Assembly: GCA_000163555.2 (NCBI GenBank)
Contig: ADAC02000001.1
Span: forward strand, 558,001-622,000
Origin: an alpha proteobacterium HIMB114
Lineage (GTDB): Bacteria; Pseudomonadota; Alphaproteobacteria; Pelagibacterales; Pelagibacteraceae
Direction of reading: 5' to 3'
DNA length: 64,000 nucleotides
Shown here: positions 16,814-25,682 of the stretch, in pieces
Layout of the letters: each line of letters starts with the position of its first letter
Position numbering within the stretch: the first letter of the stretch is position 1
Notes under the pieces: generated by a model
Told to the model about the DNA's origin: nothing
What the model saw: the letters and a program-made list of their open reading frames with translations, nothing else
Database searches by the model: none
Made by a program: the position numbers and the translations under genes

Positions 16814-18526
16814 ATGGAATTAATTAACTCTGAAATCCAAGAAACCAAAAATTTAATTCAAAGTAAAAAATTCACCTATGCAGAAAGTAGAGCTTCGGTT
16901 CTACTTAATAAACAACCTGGAAATCCAAAAATTTACGAACTTTTAGGTGATATTTATTTTAACCAGAACTTTTATAAAAAATCGATCTGGTACTATCTTG
17001 ATGCTTCACAACGAGATCAAAATAACAAGGATATTTTATATAAACTAGGAGAGAACATTTATTATTTAAAATATTATGAACTTACAGAAGCGTTAATGAA
17101 AAAAATCATAGAAAAGGATCCTTTATATACTCAAGCATACATTACTTTAGGTTTAGCTCAGCAAGAAATGGATAATACAGAAGAAGCAATCATGTGTTAT
17201 GAAGATGCAATTAACATTAATCCTAAGGAAATTTTTGCTTACCTCAACCTAGCCCTAATACATAAAAAAAATAAGAATTTTGATGAAGCGATAAAAGTTT
17301 ATCAAAATGCAATTACAAATAACCCCAATAATCACTTTATTTTAAGTAATCTTGGGAACTTATTTTATCTTCAAAAAAAATATGATGACGCCGTGCTATG
17401 TCATGAAAGAGCGGTAAAAATAAAACCAGACTCATCAATTGCACATTTTAATTTTGCAAATACCTTATTCCATTCTGGTAATTTTGATCGTGCAAAGGAA
17501 ATTTATGAAGCAACTTTAAATTTAAGTCCAGATTTTAGTCGTGCGAATACAAATTTAGGGTCTATTAATTTGTTAACACAAAATTTTAATGATGGATTTG
17601 ACCGTTATCACTCACGAATATTTAATGATCCATTGTTAAAAAATATTTTAAGTAAGAAGAAAACAATTTGGCGTGGTGAACCATTAGCTGGAAAAAGAAT
17701 ACTAGTTTGTAGTGAAAATGGTTATGGAAATATTATTCAGTTTTCAAGGTATATTCCACTTTTAAAACAACTTGATTGTGAAATAGTTTTTAGTTGTCCA
17801 ATGGAAATACAACATCTGTTTGAAAATATAGCTGAAATTGACGAGTTTGTATTACCTGATCAAAATTATGATAATTTTTTCTATTGGGTTCCATTATTAG
17901 ATTTACCAAAAATCTTAGCACCTAATATTTTAGAGCAATGTCCTCAGCCAATAGAAATTAAAGTTAATGATAATAAGCTTGAGGAATGGGAAATGTTACT
18001 TGGGGTTGATCAAAAAGTAAAAATTGGTTTATGTTGGCAAGGAGATCCTTTAAATCCAAGAGATCACTTGAATAGTGTAAATCTGTCTATGTTCAAAGAT
18101 GTATTATCGATTCCAAATGCATCATTTATCTCACTACAAAAAGGTTATGCAAGAAATCAAATTCTAACAAATGAATTTGAAAAACAAATTATTGATTATG
18201 ATCCTCTAATCGATCAGGGATCAAATAAGTTTCTAGATACCACCGCAATTTTAAAATATTTAGATTTGGTTATTACGACCGATACGTCTATTGCGCATCT
18301 TGCAGGTTCTCTTGGAACACAAACATGGGTATTATTATCTAAGGTTCCTGATTGGAGATGGTTCTTAAATAAAGAAGATAGTGTTTGGTATGACAACATG
18401 AGATTATTCAGACAAACCGATCATCATTGGGAAAAAGTTTTTAAGGATTTAAAAAATGATTGTGAAGCTTTAGTTAATAATATCTCTGAAATTAGAAAAG
18501 AAACCGAAGCTACTTCTGAAGTTTAA
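16814..18526 (+). CDS. TPR protein with C-terminal glycosyltransferase-like domain
   Basis: This is a 570-residue soluble protein. About seven tetratricopeptide repeats fill residues 1-270 (for example AYITLGLAQQEMDNTEEAIMCYEDA-type units). The C-terminal half has the fold markers of TPR-linked GT9-like glycosyltransferases: SENGYGNIIQFSRYIPLL, KIGLCWQGDP, SLQKGYAR and TTDTSIAHLAGSLGT, then WVLLSKVPDWRW. Family members are candidates for protein O-glycosylation. Placed 35 bp after pilD, it may glycosylate pilins, but this is inference. Its 3' end overlaps the convergent protease gene by 17 bp. Confidence 0.85.
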   Translation: MELINSEIQETKNLIQSKKFTYAESRASVLLNKQPGNPKIYELLGDIYFNQNFYKKSIWYYLDASQRDQNNKDILYKLGENIYYLKYYELTEALMKKIIEKDPLYTQAYITLGLAQQEMDNTEEAIMCYEDAININPKEIFAYLNLALIHKKNKNFDEAIKVYQNAITNNPNNHFILSNLGNLFYLQKKYDDAVLCHERAVKIKPDSSIAHFNFANTLFHSGNFDRAKEIYEATLNLSPDFSRANTNLGSINLLTQNFNDGFDRYHSRIFNDPLLKNILSKKKTIWRGEPLAGKRILVCSENGYGNIIQFSRYIPLLKQLDCEIVFSCPMEIQHLFENIAEIDEFVLPDQNYDNFFYWVPLLDLPKILAPNILEQCPQPIEIKVNDNKLEEWEMLLGVDQKVKIGLCWQGDPLNPRDHLNSVNLSMFKDVLSIPNASFISLQKGYARNQILTNEFEKQIIDYDPLIDQGSNKFLDTTAILKYLDLVITTDTSIAHLAGSLGTQTWVLLSKVPDWRWFLNKEDSVWYDNMRLFRQTDHHWEKVFKDLKNDCEALVNNISEIRKETEATSEV

Positions 18527-19556
18527 CCCAAAAACTTTCATTTATATCACTAGATAATGTCTTCATTCTTTTAATCATGAGCTTTACTTTTCTGAAGACA
18601 ACAACATCTTTTGTCATAACTTCACGCATTTTTTTATTTTTAGTAATCAAATAAGCAAATACTTCAGCTTTATCTTCAAATTCATTATTTTTTGCATAGT
18701 GACTTACAAACCCTCTACCATCTAATAATACCTCATTCACATTTGCTTTTAAGTTTTCACTGCTGTAAGGATTCTTATTTATCTTAACCCAGTCATCATC
18801 AACCACAGCTTTGGTTAAAGTACTATCAATGACATGGTAATACTCATGATGGAAAATATGTTTGATAATTTGAGGTTGACCAGCATCGATTTGTTTTTTT
18901 ATTTTCTGAACCGACAACATAAAAACACCTGGAGATTGATCATAGTGAGCAGGTGCTAAACCTTCGGGTGAACTTCCCAATGCATTGATATCACCACATA
19001 TTAAAACAAACTTTAATCCAGCTTTTCCTAAAAAGGAATTTGGATAAAGATCAATTTGAGATACGATCATATCAACAATAAAATCATTGTCTTTAGTGGT
19101 CTTTGCACAAGTAAAATCTTTGGCTTGGTAATCTGATGTTGAAAAAACAAATGAAATTCCTTTATGAGATAACATAAAATTTGAAGGGATATCTTCCAAA
19201 CCAACATTTAAGCTTCCTTTACTATTGTCAAAAACTGCATAACGATTGTATTCAGGATTAATTGCCAAACCTCTGAATCTAATTTTGCATCCTTTGTTGT
19301 TACTCTTTTCACACGTTTTGAGTGCTTGAGCCTCAACTTCATCTTGAGGTTTTTTATCTATTGCTTGAAAAAAAGAACCAGTAAGAGACTCTGCAATTGC
19401 TCCATTATAATCAGGATCTTTTTTCCTTAATGTTTGCAGTTCTGTAATATATTCTTTTATAAATTTTGCTCTTCCTTCATAAAAAGCTTTATTGTTAGAC
19501 AAAGATGGAAAAGAGCAAAATACAAGTATCAGTATGTAAAAGCTAATTTTCATCAA
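18510..19556 (-). CDS. Secreted HExxH zinc metallopeptidase candidate
   Basis: This 348-residue protein has an N-terminal signal peptide (hydrophobic core around residues 4-16). The zinc motif is HEYYH in IFHHEYYHVID, at about 235-245, and a downstream acidic ligand candidate lies in FEDKAEVFAYLITKNK. That layout is typical of gluzincin-type peptidases with a DKAExFA-like third-ligand helix. Cysteines at about 82, 92, 157 and 191 could form disulfides in the periplasm. It overlaps the upstream secreted-protein gene by 14 bp, so the two are translationally linked. The substrate is unknown; pilins or envelope proteins are possible. Confidence 0.72.
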   Translation of the reverse strand: MMKISFYILILVFCSFPSLSNNKAFYEGRAKFIKEYITELQTLRKKDPDYNGAIAESLTGSFFQAIDKKPQDEVEAQALKTCEKSNNKGCKIRFRGLAINPEYNRYAVFDNSKGSLNVGLEDIPSNFMLSHKGISFVFSTSDYQAKDFTCAKTTKDNDFIVDMIVSQIDLYPNSFLGKAGLKFVLICGDINALGSSPEGLAPAHYDQSPGVFMLSVQKIKKQIDAGQPQIIKHIFHHEYYHVIDSTLTKAVVDDDWVKINKNPYSSENLKANVNEVLLDGRGFVSHYAKNNEFEDKAEVFAYLITKNKKMREVMTKDVVVFRKVKLMIKRMKTLSSDINESFWVKLQK

Positions 19557-20166
19557 TAAATAATTTTAAAGAAAAATAACTTTTAATATCTCTATATGAC
19601 TCAGGATAACAACTCATGTAAATTTCTGATGGTTGAATTGCGCTTGTAACTAATAGCAATTGATCAAGATTTTCTTCTCTACTCTTATTTTCAAATTCAA
19701 AATTGCTAAAATATTCTTTCCATTCCGCAATTAAAGATCTGCAGTAATCAACATTCCCAACTCTATAATCTCTATAAGCGATTACTCCATAAACGTGTTT
19801 GTTAGCATTTATGTAATAATAATATTTATTAAAGTGAGTTGATTTTTTTTTGGGAACTACAATTTTACAATCATAACCCTCTTGGGCAGGTGTACAGTTA
19901 CCGGATAAATTTGCATATCTTGGATCTATGGGTTTGCCTAGCGGTTGAAGAAAAATTGTATCAATTGGATTTTTTGGTAATTGAATATCTGTATTAACTA
20001 ATTTTTGTTTTATAACTTCTTTCTTTTTAACAGTTTTTTGGCTATCAACTTTTTTATCTTGTTCGATTTGCTGAGTTTGTTCTGTTCCAGGCTCACCTGC
20101 ATAACCACTTATAGTTAAAAATATAAGTGATAAAGATAACAAAATTACTTTTAAAAATACCATCAA
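19543..20166 (-). CDS. Exported protein of unknown function
   Basis: This 207-residue protein has a clear signal peptide (MMVFLKVILLSLSLIFL core, cleavage likely near SGYAG). A Lys/Gln-rich linker follows, and then a domain from about residue 75 with four cysteines (about 91, 100, 143 and 187). No family is recognised. It overlaps the metallopeptidase gene by 14 bp and could be its partner, inhibitor or substrate. The cysteines suggest periplasmic oxidation. Confidence 0.72.
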   Translation of the reverse strand: MMVFLKVILLSLSLIFLTISGYAGEPGTEQTQQIEQDKKVDSQKTVKKKEVIKQKLVNTDIQLPKNPIDTIFLQPLGKPIDPRYANLSGNCTPAQEGYDCKIVVPKKKSTHFNKYYYYINANKHVYGVIAYRDYRVGNVDYCRSLIAEWKEYFSNFEFENKSREENLDQLLLVTSAIQPSEIYMSCYPESYRDIKSYFSLKLFIDEN

Positions 20167-20205
20167 ATAATGTATATCAATATTTGATTTTTACTGAAAT
20201 CATTC

Positions 20206-21042
20206 ATGAACGAAGTTGTTGAGCAAAATATAAAAGAAATCATGTCTTTACCTGGTCTAAAAAAGGTAAAAGATGAAGTTAAATCTTTGGTTGCTTATCT
20301 TGAAACTGCAGCTGAGAGAAAAAAATCTGGCCTGAGTGATTCTCCAGATATTTCAAATCATTTAATTTTTTCAGGAAATCCTGGAACTGGTAAAACTACG
20401 GTAGCTAGAATTTTAGCAAAAATTTTTAGAGAGCTTGGATTAATCTCAGGTGGTAAACTAATTGAAATTACAAGAAGTGATCTTGTTGTTGCTCAAAAAG
20501 GTGAAACAGCAATTAAAGCAGCGGATAAATTTAACAGCGCTATCGATAATGTTTTGTTTATAGATGAGGCTTATACCTTGGTCAAACCAGATGATCCTAA
20601 TGACTTTGGGCAAGAAGCAATTGATGAATTGTTAAAGTATATGGAGGATTATCGTGACAGATTAATTGTCATTGTTGCTGGTTATGAGAAAGAAATGCAT
20701 CGATTTATAGATGCAAATGCAGGATTAGCTTCAAGATTTAAAAGAACAATTTTATTTGAAGATTATAATGATTTAGATCTTTACCAAATTTTTTATAAAT
20801 TTGCTAAAGATAACCAATACCTTATTCAAGGTGATGCAAACAATACTCTCAAAGATTGTTGCAAAAAAGTCATATCTATAACTGGTGACAAGTATTCAAA
20901 TGGTAGAGATATTAGACGTTTCTTTGAATCTTCACTTCAACAACAGGCAGTCAGACTTGGAAAACAAGAAAACAAAACTAAAGTTGACTTGATGATGCTT
21001 AAGAAACAAGACTTAGAAACAGCAATACAAAATTTTGGTTAA
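20206..21042 (+). CDS. CbbX/SpoVK-type AAA+ ATPase
   Basis: This 278-residue AAA+ ATPase has Walker A GNPGTGKTT (57-65), Walker B VLFIDEAYTL (116-125), sensor-1 LIVIVAGYEKEM and the arginine-finger segment LASRFKRTI. The whole pattern matches the CbbX/SpoVK/EccA group, which remodel protein complexes. CbbX normally activates Rubisco, but no Rubisco or carbon-fixation gene is visible here. It lies between pilin clusters, which suggests a remodelling role in this island. Its stop overlaps the convergent pilin stop by 4 bp. Confidence 0.88.
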   Translation: MNEVVEQNIKEIMSLPGLKKVKDEVKSLVAYLETAAERKKSGLSDSPDISNHLIFSGNPGTGKTTVARILAKIFRELGLISGGKLIEITRSDLVVAQKGETAIKAADKFNSAIDNVLFIDEAYTLVKPDDPNDFGQEAIDELLKYMEDYRDRLIVIVAGYEKEMHRFIDANAGLASRFKRTILFEDYNDLDLYQIFYKFAKDNQYLIQGDANNTLKDCCKKVISITGDKYSNGRDIRRFFESSLQQQAVRLGKQENKTKVDLMMLKKQDLETAIQNFG

Positions 21043-21839
21043 TAATTAGCATCTGAAGACACATTAATCTCAGAAGTAGTATATCCTGTTGAACCACACC
21101 TAGCAATTCCAGCACTTTCGGTTAACCATGCTAAATTAGGATTTGATCTTTCTGCAGCAGGAGGATTATTATCACCTTTATTCCACCACTGTGATGCAAT
21201 GTTGCCCGTTGGTACATAAGTTGCTGTACCACCAAGCCTTGTATTTGTATCAGATCTATTTGAATCTTTGACTAAACCATCTTGATAGTAAGCAAGAATA
21301 TGAAACAATGAGTCTTGTATTTTGCAATTCCACCCTTTTGTAAAACCAGATGATCGATGACAAACAAGCTGTAACATGCCTTTTTTATGAAATGATTGTG
21401 CTTTTGTATCAATAGTTATCATAACTGTACTTTTTGTTCCCCAAGGATTTTTAAATTCTTTAAAATGTTCTTTTACAGAATAAAGAAAATTTTCACATGA
21501 AGTTTCACTATTAATTTTTCTTTGTGCACCAGCAGATGTAGTGGTCATGCCGCTTCCATCAATCATATTGCCATTTCGATCTACTTCTTTAATTGCTGAA
21601 CTTAATTCGTTTTTAATTACTGTATATTCAAAATCTATTGCGCGGGTTACTGTTTCTACATTTTGGTCAAAAACTTTTCTTTTTGCATTTTCAACATAAC
21701 GATCATAACCAACAACGCCGACACCAGCTAATACGCCAATGATTGCAACAACAACTAGTAACTCAACTAGTGAAAAACCTTTTTTAGAATTTAAAGCTTT
21801 GCAAATATTATGTACAAGGTTGTCCGCTTGAGCCGCCAC
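21039..21839 (-). CDS. Type IV pilin with atypical long leader (pilin 3)
   Basis: This pilin has the mature N terminus FSLVELLVVVAIIGVLAGVGVVGYDRYVENAK with Glu+5 and a globular domain containing TSCENFLYSVKEHF, KNPW, LVCHR and GWNC. No ATG lies close to the GF cleavage site. The best start is the GTG at 21839, preceded by a strong AGGAGG, which gives a 21-residue leader and a 32-bp overlap with the upstream pilin gene. An ATG at 21902 is possible but would make a 42-residue leader. The arrangement suggests coupled translation or a past deletion that fused the intergenic region away. Confidence 0.88.
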   Translation of the reverse strand: MAAQADNLVHNICKALNSKKGFSLVELLVVVAIIGVLAGVGVVGYDRYVENAKRKVFDQNVETVTRAIDFEYTVIKNELSSAIKEVDRNGNMIDGSGMTTTSAGAQRKINSETSCENFLYSVKEHFKEFKNPWGTKSTVMITIDTKAQSFHKKGMLQLVCHRSSGFTKGWNCKIQDSLFHILAYYQDGLVKDSNRSDTNTRLGGTATYVPTGNIASQWWNKGDNNPPAAERSNPNLAWLTESAGIARCGSTGYTTSEINVSSDANY

Positions 21840-22533
21840 AAGAACCTCCTGCATCTGCTGATATTGTACTATTTTGAATATACCACGGAGACGGATTTCC
21901 ACAGTCCGCTTGGGCTTCAGCTACCGTTGCTCTTTTATTTCCACCAAAAAATTTTATCCAAACGCAATCTGATTGTGTTTCGGTTAAATCAGTTGTTCCA
22001 GGTGCCATAGTTCCACCGCATAATCCATCTGTAGTATTCCATCTGCCTCTATCTTTGAGATAATTAATAACTAAAACCCTACAAGCATCCATACCGATTG
22101 GACACCCTCCGCCATTACCAAAATTTCCAAACATTGAATAACAAACTAGCTGTATCTGTCCTTGGCGATGGGCTGATTGACCTACTGTATCGACAGTTAT
22201 AGCTTCTAAACTTGGATTCCAAGGGTTTTTAAATTCTGCAAAATGTTCCTTAACACTAAATAAAAAGTCATTACAAGTTGTTGTAGAACTAATTTTATTT
22301 CCAGTTGCGGTACCATCCGATTGTACCTCATTAACTGCACTTGAAAGTTCATTATTTGCTACTGTTAACTCGAAACCTACAGCTCTTGAGACTGTTTCAT
22401 AATTTTGTATTGCAACTTTAATTCTTGCATTATTAACGTATCGATCGTAACCAACAATTCCAACACCAGCTAATACACCAATAATTGCAACAACAACTAG
22501 TAACTCGACTAATGAAAAACCACTTTGTTTCAT
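21808..22533 (-). CDS. Type IV pilin (pilin 4)
   Basis: This 241-residue prepilin has leader MKQSG and then FSLVELLVVVAIIGVLAGVGIVGYDRYVNNAR. The globular domain contains TTCNDFLFSVKEHF, FKNPW, ITVDTVGQSAHRQG, LVCY and GGGCPIG, the shared cysteine-rich signature of five pilins here. Relatives end at or near an acidic DADY/EADY-type tail, but this one continues after ISADA with a Gly/Ser/Cys-rich extension, GGSCGGSSGQPCT. That extra tail contains the ribosome-binding site and start of pilin 3. Confidence 0.92.
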   Translation of the reverse strand: MKQSGFSLVELLVVVAIIGVLAGVGIVGYDRYVNNARIKVAIQNYETVSRAVGFELTVANNELSSAVNEVQSDGTATGNKISSTTTCNDFLFSVKEHFAEFKNPWNPSLEAITVDTVGQSAHRQGQIQLVCYSMFGNFGNGGGCPIGMDACRVLVINYLKDRGRWNTTDGLCGGTMAPGTTDLTETQSDCVWIKFFGGNKRATVAEAQADCGNPSPWYIQNSTISADAGGSCGGSSGQPCT

Positions 22534-22569
22534 AAGACTTTAAGTAATATAATTTTTTAACATTAACAA

Positions 22570-23301
22570 TTAATAATCTGCTTCAGATAAAATAGAATTT
22601 GTAACTTTCCAAGCACCATAAACAGGATCAGTACTAGCTGAACTGTCGGCCCAACCACAATCAGATTTTTTTTGCGGCCAGTTTGTTGAAAAATTTCCAC
22701 CTCCTATATATGCAACCATTTCTTTTGGATTTGGACCAGTTCCCTGTGAACCTCTATCAGTAAAGTAAGTATGTACTCGAGCGGCAGCAGCTCCTGAACT
22801 TATAGCACATCCAGACCCTGAACCAAATCCACCATTTGTTAGATAACAATACATCTGAATATGGCCTTGTTTATGATTTGCTCTACCCTCAGTATCAATG
22901 GTTATTGCTTTTTTTCCTTTAATCCATGGATTTTCAAATCCATTTTCATTTGACTCAAAATGTTTTTTTAATGACCATACGAAATTATAACAGGTTGTAT
23001 ATTCTCCGACCTTTGAAGCAGTCGCTTCAGTAATTCCGGCAGTCGTTGGTGTACCATCTGCAGCTCTTTGGATCCAATTTCCTGCATTATCTCTTTCTCT
23101 CATCGCAGATCCAAGTTGGTTAGATAATATTGTAAATTCAGTTTCAACTGCACGAACAATGTTATTATGCATTTGTTCTAAAACTTTTCGTTTAGTATTT
23201 TCTACGTACCTGTCATAGCCAACAACTCCAACACCAGCTAATACGCCAATGATTGCAACAACAACTAACAACTCTACTAATGAAAAACCCTTATTGCTCA
23301 T
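22570..23301 (-). CDS. Type IV pilin (pilin 5)
   Basis: This 243-residue prepilin has leader MSNKG, Phe+1, Glu+5 and the same first 30 mature residues as its neighbours. The globular domain has YTTCYNFVWSLKKHF, ENPW, ITIDTEGRANHKQG, MYCY and GSGCAIS, and ends in SEADY. It lies 24 bp downstream of the receiver-SpoIIE phosphatase gene and heads a run of three pilins, so all four are probably one transcript. Confidence 0.93.
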   Translation of the reverse strand: MSNKGFSLVELLVVVAIIGVLAGVGVVGYDRYVENTKRKVLEQMHNNIVRAVETEFTILSNQLGSAMRERDNAGNWIQRAADGTPTTAGITEATASKVGEYTTCYNFVWSLKKHFESNENGFENPWIKGKKAITIDTEGRANHKQGHIQMYCYLTNGGFGSGSGCAISSGAAAARVHTYFTDRGSQGTGPNPKEMVAYIGGGNFSTNWPQKKSDCGWADSSASTDPVYGAWKVTNSILSEADY

Positions 23302-23325
23302 GTAAAAATTTTAATAATATTGACG

Positions 23326-24942
23326 TCAAATTTCAATACCCAATATCGTAATGTCATCATGAAGTTTTTGATTTTCAATAATTAAAGATTGATTGATTGA
23401 TGATATAATATGTTTTATCGGCCTATTTTTTAATTGATTAATTTTCTCTTTAACACCTTCTCTTCCAAATTCTTTTCCAGAACGAAGTCTGCCTTCAGTG
23501 ACACCATCAGTAAAAGTTAAAAAAAAGGCTTTCTCATTTTTTGGGTTATAAGTTTGTAAAACAAAGTCATTAAGTTCAATTTCCATCATTCCCATTGGAG
23601 GAGATTTGCTCTCGAGATCAACAAATGAACCATTATCCTTTGCAATCATGACCGGCTCATGTCCAGCGTTTATAAATTCGATAGCTTTAATTTTTTTATA
23701 ATAAATTCCCATAACAAGGGTGACAAACATTCCTTGAGATGAGGTTTCGCATAATTCTTTATTTACTCTCCATGCAATTTTTTGAATATTTTTTTCTATT
23801 TTAGTTAAACTTCTAAAAAGAGCTGACGTTTTTGCCATTAAAATTCCAGCATGCATTCCTTTACCTGATACATCAGCTAAAATAAATGCATATCGATCGC
23901 TATCAATATCAATGCAATCATAAAAATCTCCGGAAACACCCTTTGCAGCAATATTACTTGCATAAAAATTATCTGGAAAATAAGCTTCAGATGGAATTAA
24001 ACTTTTTTGAACATCCGCAGCAACTTGTAAATCATGTTTTTCACGATCTCTGAATTTTTTTCTTTCTAAAGAAGAATAAATTTTTGCTTTTAATAATGTG
24101 CTATTAATTGGTTTAGTTAAATATTCATCAACACCAGATTCTATACATCTTACAATCGTATCTTCTTCTTTAAAACCACTAATCATAATGACGGGAATAT
24201 CTTTAAGTTTAAAACTTTGTTTCATTTCCATTAAAACTTCGTAACCATTTTTTCTAGGCATCAACACATCAAGCAAAACAGTATCGTAATCAGATTTATT
24301 AAGTTCATTTATTGCCTCTACCCCATCAAAGCAAGTCATTGTTTTGTGCCCTTCTCTTTGCAATTGTCTCTCGATCATTTCGCAATTACTTTTATTATCA
24401 TCAACAATTAAAATTTTACCGGTAATCAAATTATTCTTATCTTGCTTAGCCAAAGGCTTAATCATCGATGCAAGTTTATTTAGAATTTCACTTTCTTCTG
24501 AATTTGTTTTTTGTTCTTGCGTTGATAAATTTAATTGAACAAGCTGCTCTAAATTAGAATTAAATTTTTTTGTCTCTTCTAATAAATTTTTTATATCAGG
24601 ATAGTTTTGATGTGATGAATCAAGATCCTCTAAAATCATTTCACTATAACCAAGTATAATATTAATAATATTTCTTAAATCATGCCTTGTTTTTTTCTGA
24701 TATTCTAAAACTTCGTTAGACTCTAATTTTAAAACATCATCTGAAACTGCATGATTGATTTCATCGATAAGTTTTTTAGATGCATCAATAATTTTACTTA
24801 ACTCATCTTCAAACTCACCAAGTGATCGAGAGACATTTTTTTCGTTTAAAATGTTAGCATATGATAAAATAATATTTGATGGCTCTAATAAACGCTGTTT
24901 AAGTGCTTCTATATTGTTTCTATCAATTGAAGACATATGCAA
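23326..24942 (-). CDS. DHp-like / receiver / SpoIIE-type PP2C phosphatase
   Basis: This 538-residue signalling protein has three parts. Residues about 75-140 form a histidine-kinase-like dimerisation helix pair (RHDLRNIINIILGYSE, H87) without an ATPase domain. Residues 175-295 are a receiver (DD at 181-182, D225 in LLDVLMPRKNG, K277). Residues 305-538 are an RsbU/SpoIIE phosphatase with metal-site aspartates in GVSGDFYD (D339), LADVSGKG (D357), TFTDGVTEG and HDDITIL. In partner switching such enzymes dephosphorylate a STAS protein when the receiver is phosphorylated. The likely target is the STAS protein at 15480. It is the first gene of an operon with three pilins. Confidence 0.9.
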   Translation of the reverse strand: MHMSSIDRNNIEALKQRLLEPSNIILSYANILNEKNVSRSLGEFEDELSKIIDASKKLIDEINHAVSDDVLKLESNEVLEYQKKTRHDLRNIINIILGYSEMILEDLDSSHQNYPDIKNLLEETKKFNSNLEQLVQLNLSTQEQKTNSEESEILNKLASMIKPLAKQDKNNLITGKILIVDDNKSNCEMIERQLQREGHKTMTCFDGVEAINELNKSDYDTVLLDVLMPRKNGYEVLMEMKQSFKLKDIPVIMISGFKEEDTIVRCIESGVDEYLTKPINSTLLKAKIYSSLERKKFRDREKHDLQVAADVQKSLIPSEAYFPDNFYASNIAAKGVSGDFYDCIDIDSDRYAFILADVSGKGMHAGILMAKTSALFRSLTKIEKNIQKIAWRVNKELCETSSQGMFVTLVMGIYYKKIKAIEFINAGHEPVMIAKDNGSFVDLESKSPPMGMMEIELNDFVLQTYNPKNEKAFFLTFTDGVTEGRLRSGKEFGREGVKEKINQLKNRPIKHIISSINQSLIIENQKLHDDITILGIEI

Positions 24943-25028
24943 TGATACTTAACATAATTGATTAATAATCTAAAAAAAATTTAGATTATAATGTTAAAAA
25001 AATAGGTAAATTAATATAAAGAATAATA

Positions 25029-25682
25029 ATGCTAAAAGCACTTAAAGTACTCACTATTTCTATTTTTTCGTTATCTAGTTCCATTGCTTTTGCATCAAAC
25101 CTCATCTTGTTTGATAAACCAATCAAGGAATACAGAATAAAAAACTATGACGGTGAAAATAAAATTAGCAGAATTAAAAGCTTAGATGATGAGGTTATCA
25201 TTACCCATAAATCTAGTAGTTCGGCATCAGGGTTATTTTACGATATTAATATTAATTTACGAAAACAAGGTTATCGTTATTTAAATTTTGAATGGAAAGT
25301 TGAAAAATTCAAAAATACAGATGAGACGAAGAAAAAATTTCATGATTTTCCAGCACGAGTTTATCTCACTTATAAGGATGGGATGATGCCATGGAACAAG
25401 TATTTTATTAACTATGTGTTTTCTAATACCAATTTAAAAGATACTCATTGGAAAAGTCCATATAACAACTTGTTTACTAAATCATATGATGTTGCCTTAA
25501 ATGGTTATCATGATCCAGGTTATTATTGGATAAAACACAAAGTAGATTTGAGAAATGATATTCAAAAATTTTGGAACATTGATATTGATTACTTAGAATC
25601 AATTGCCTTAATGGTTGATACCGATAATACAAAAACAAAAACTGAAACTTCTTTTAAAAATATTTATTTAAGTAAAAACTAA
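25029..25682 (+). CDS. DUF3047 exported protein
   Basis: This 217-residue protein has a signal peptide ending near IAFAS. The mature part carries the DUF3047 pattern: LNFEWKVEKF, PARVYLTYKDG, INYVFSNT, and near the C terminus SIALMVDTDNT followed by FKNIYLSKN. The domain is probably a periplasmic beta-sandwich of unknown function. It is coupled to the hybrid histidine kinase by a TAATG junction. The two may form a signal-input pair, with DUF3047 sensing or binding a periplasmic ligand. That role is inference. Confidence 0.83.
   Translation: MLKALKVLTISIFSLSSSIAFASNLILFDKPIKEYRIKNYDGENKISRIKSLDDEVIITHKSSSSASGLFYDININLRKQGYRYLNFEWKVEKFKNTDETKKKFHDFPARVYLTYKDGMMPWNKYFINYVFSNTNLKDTHWKSPYNNLFTKSYDVALNGYHDPGYYWIKHKVDLRNDIQKFWNIDIDYLESIALMVDTDNTKTKTETSFKNIYLSKN

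Noticed and set aside
20206-21042. Rubisco activase CbbX in the strict sense
   Set aside because: The family match is clear, but no Rubisco or Calvin-cycle gene is in the window, so the specific function is not supported.
24344-24952. Plus-strand frames opposite the receiver-phosphatase
   Set aside because: Antisense to conserved receiver motifs; no ribosome-binding site or operon context.
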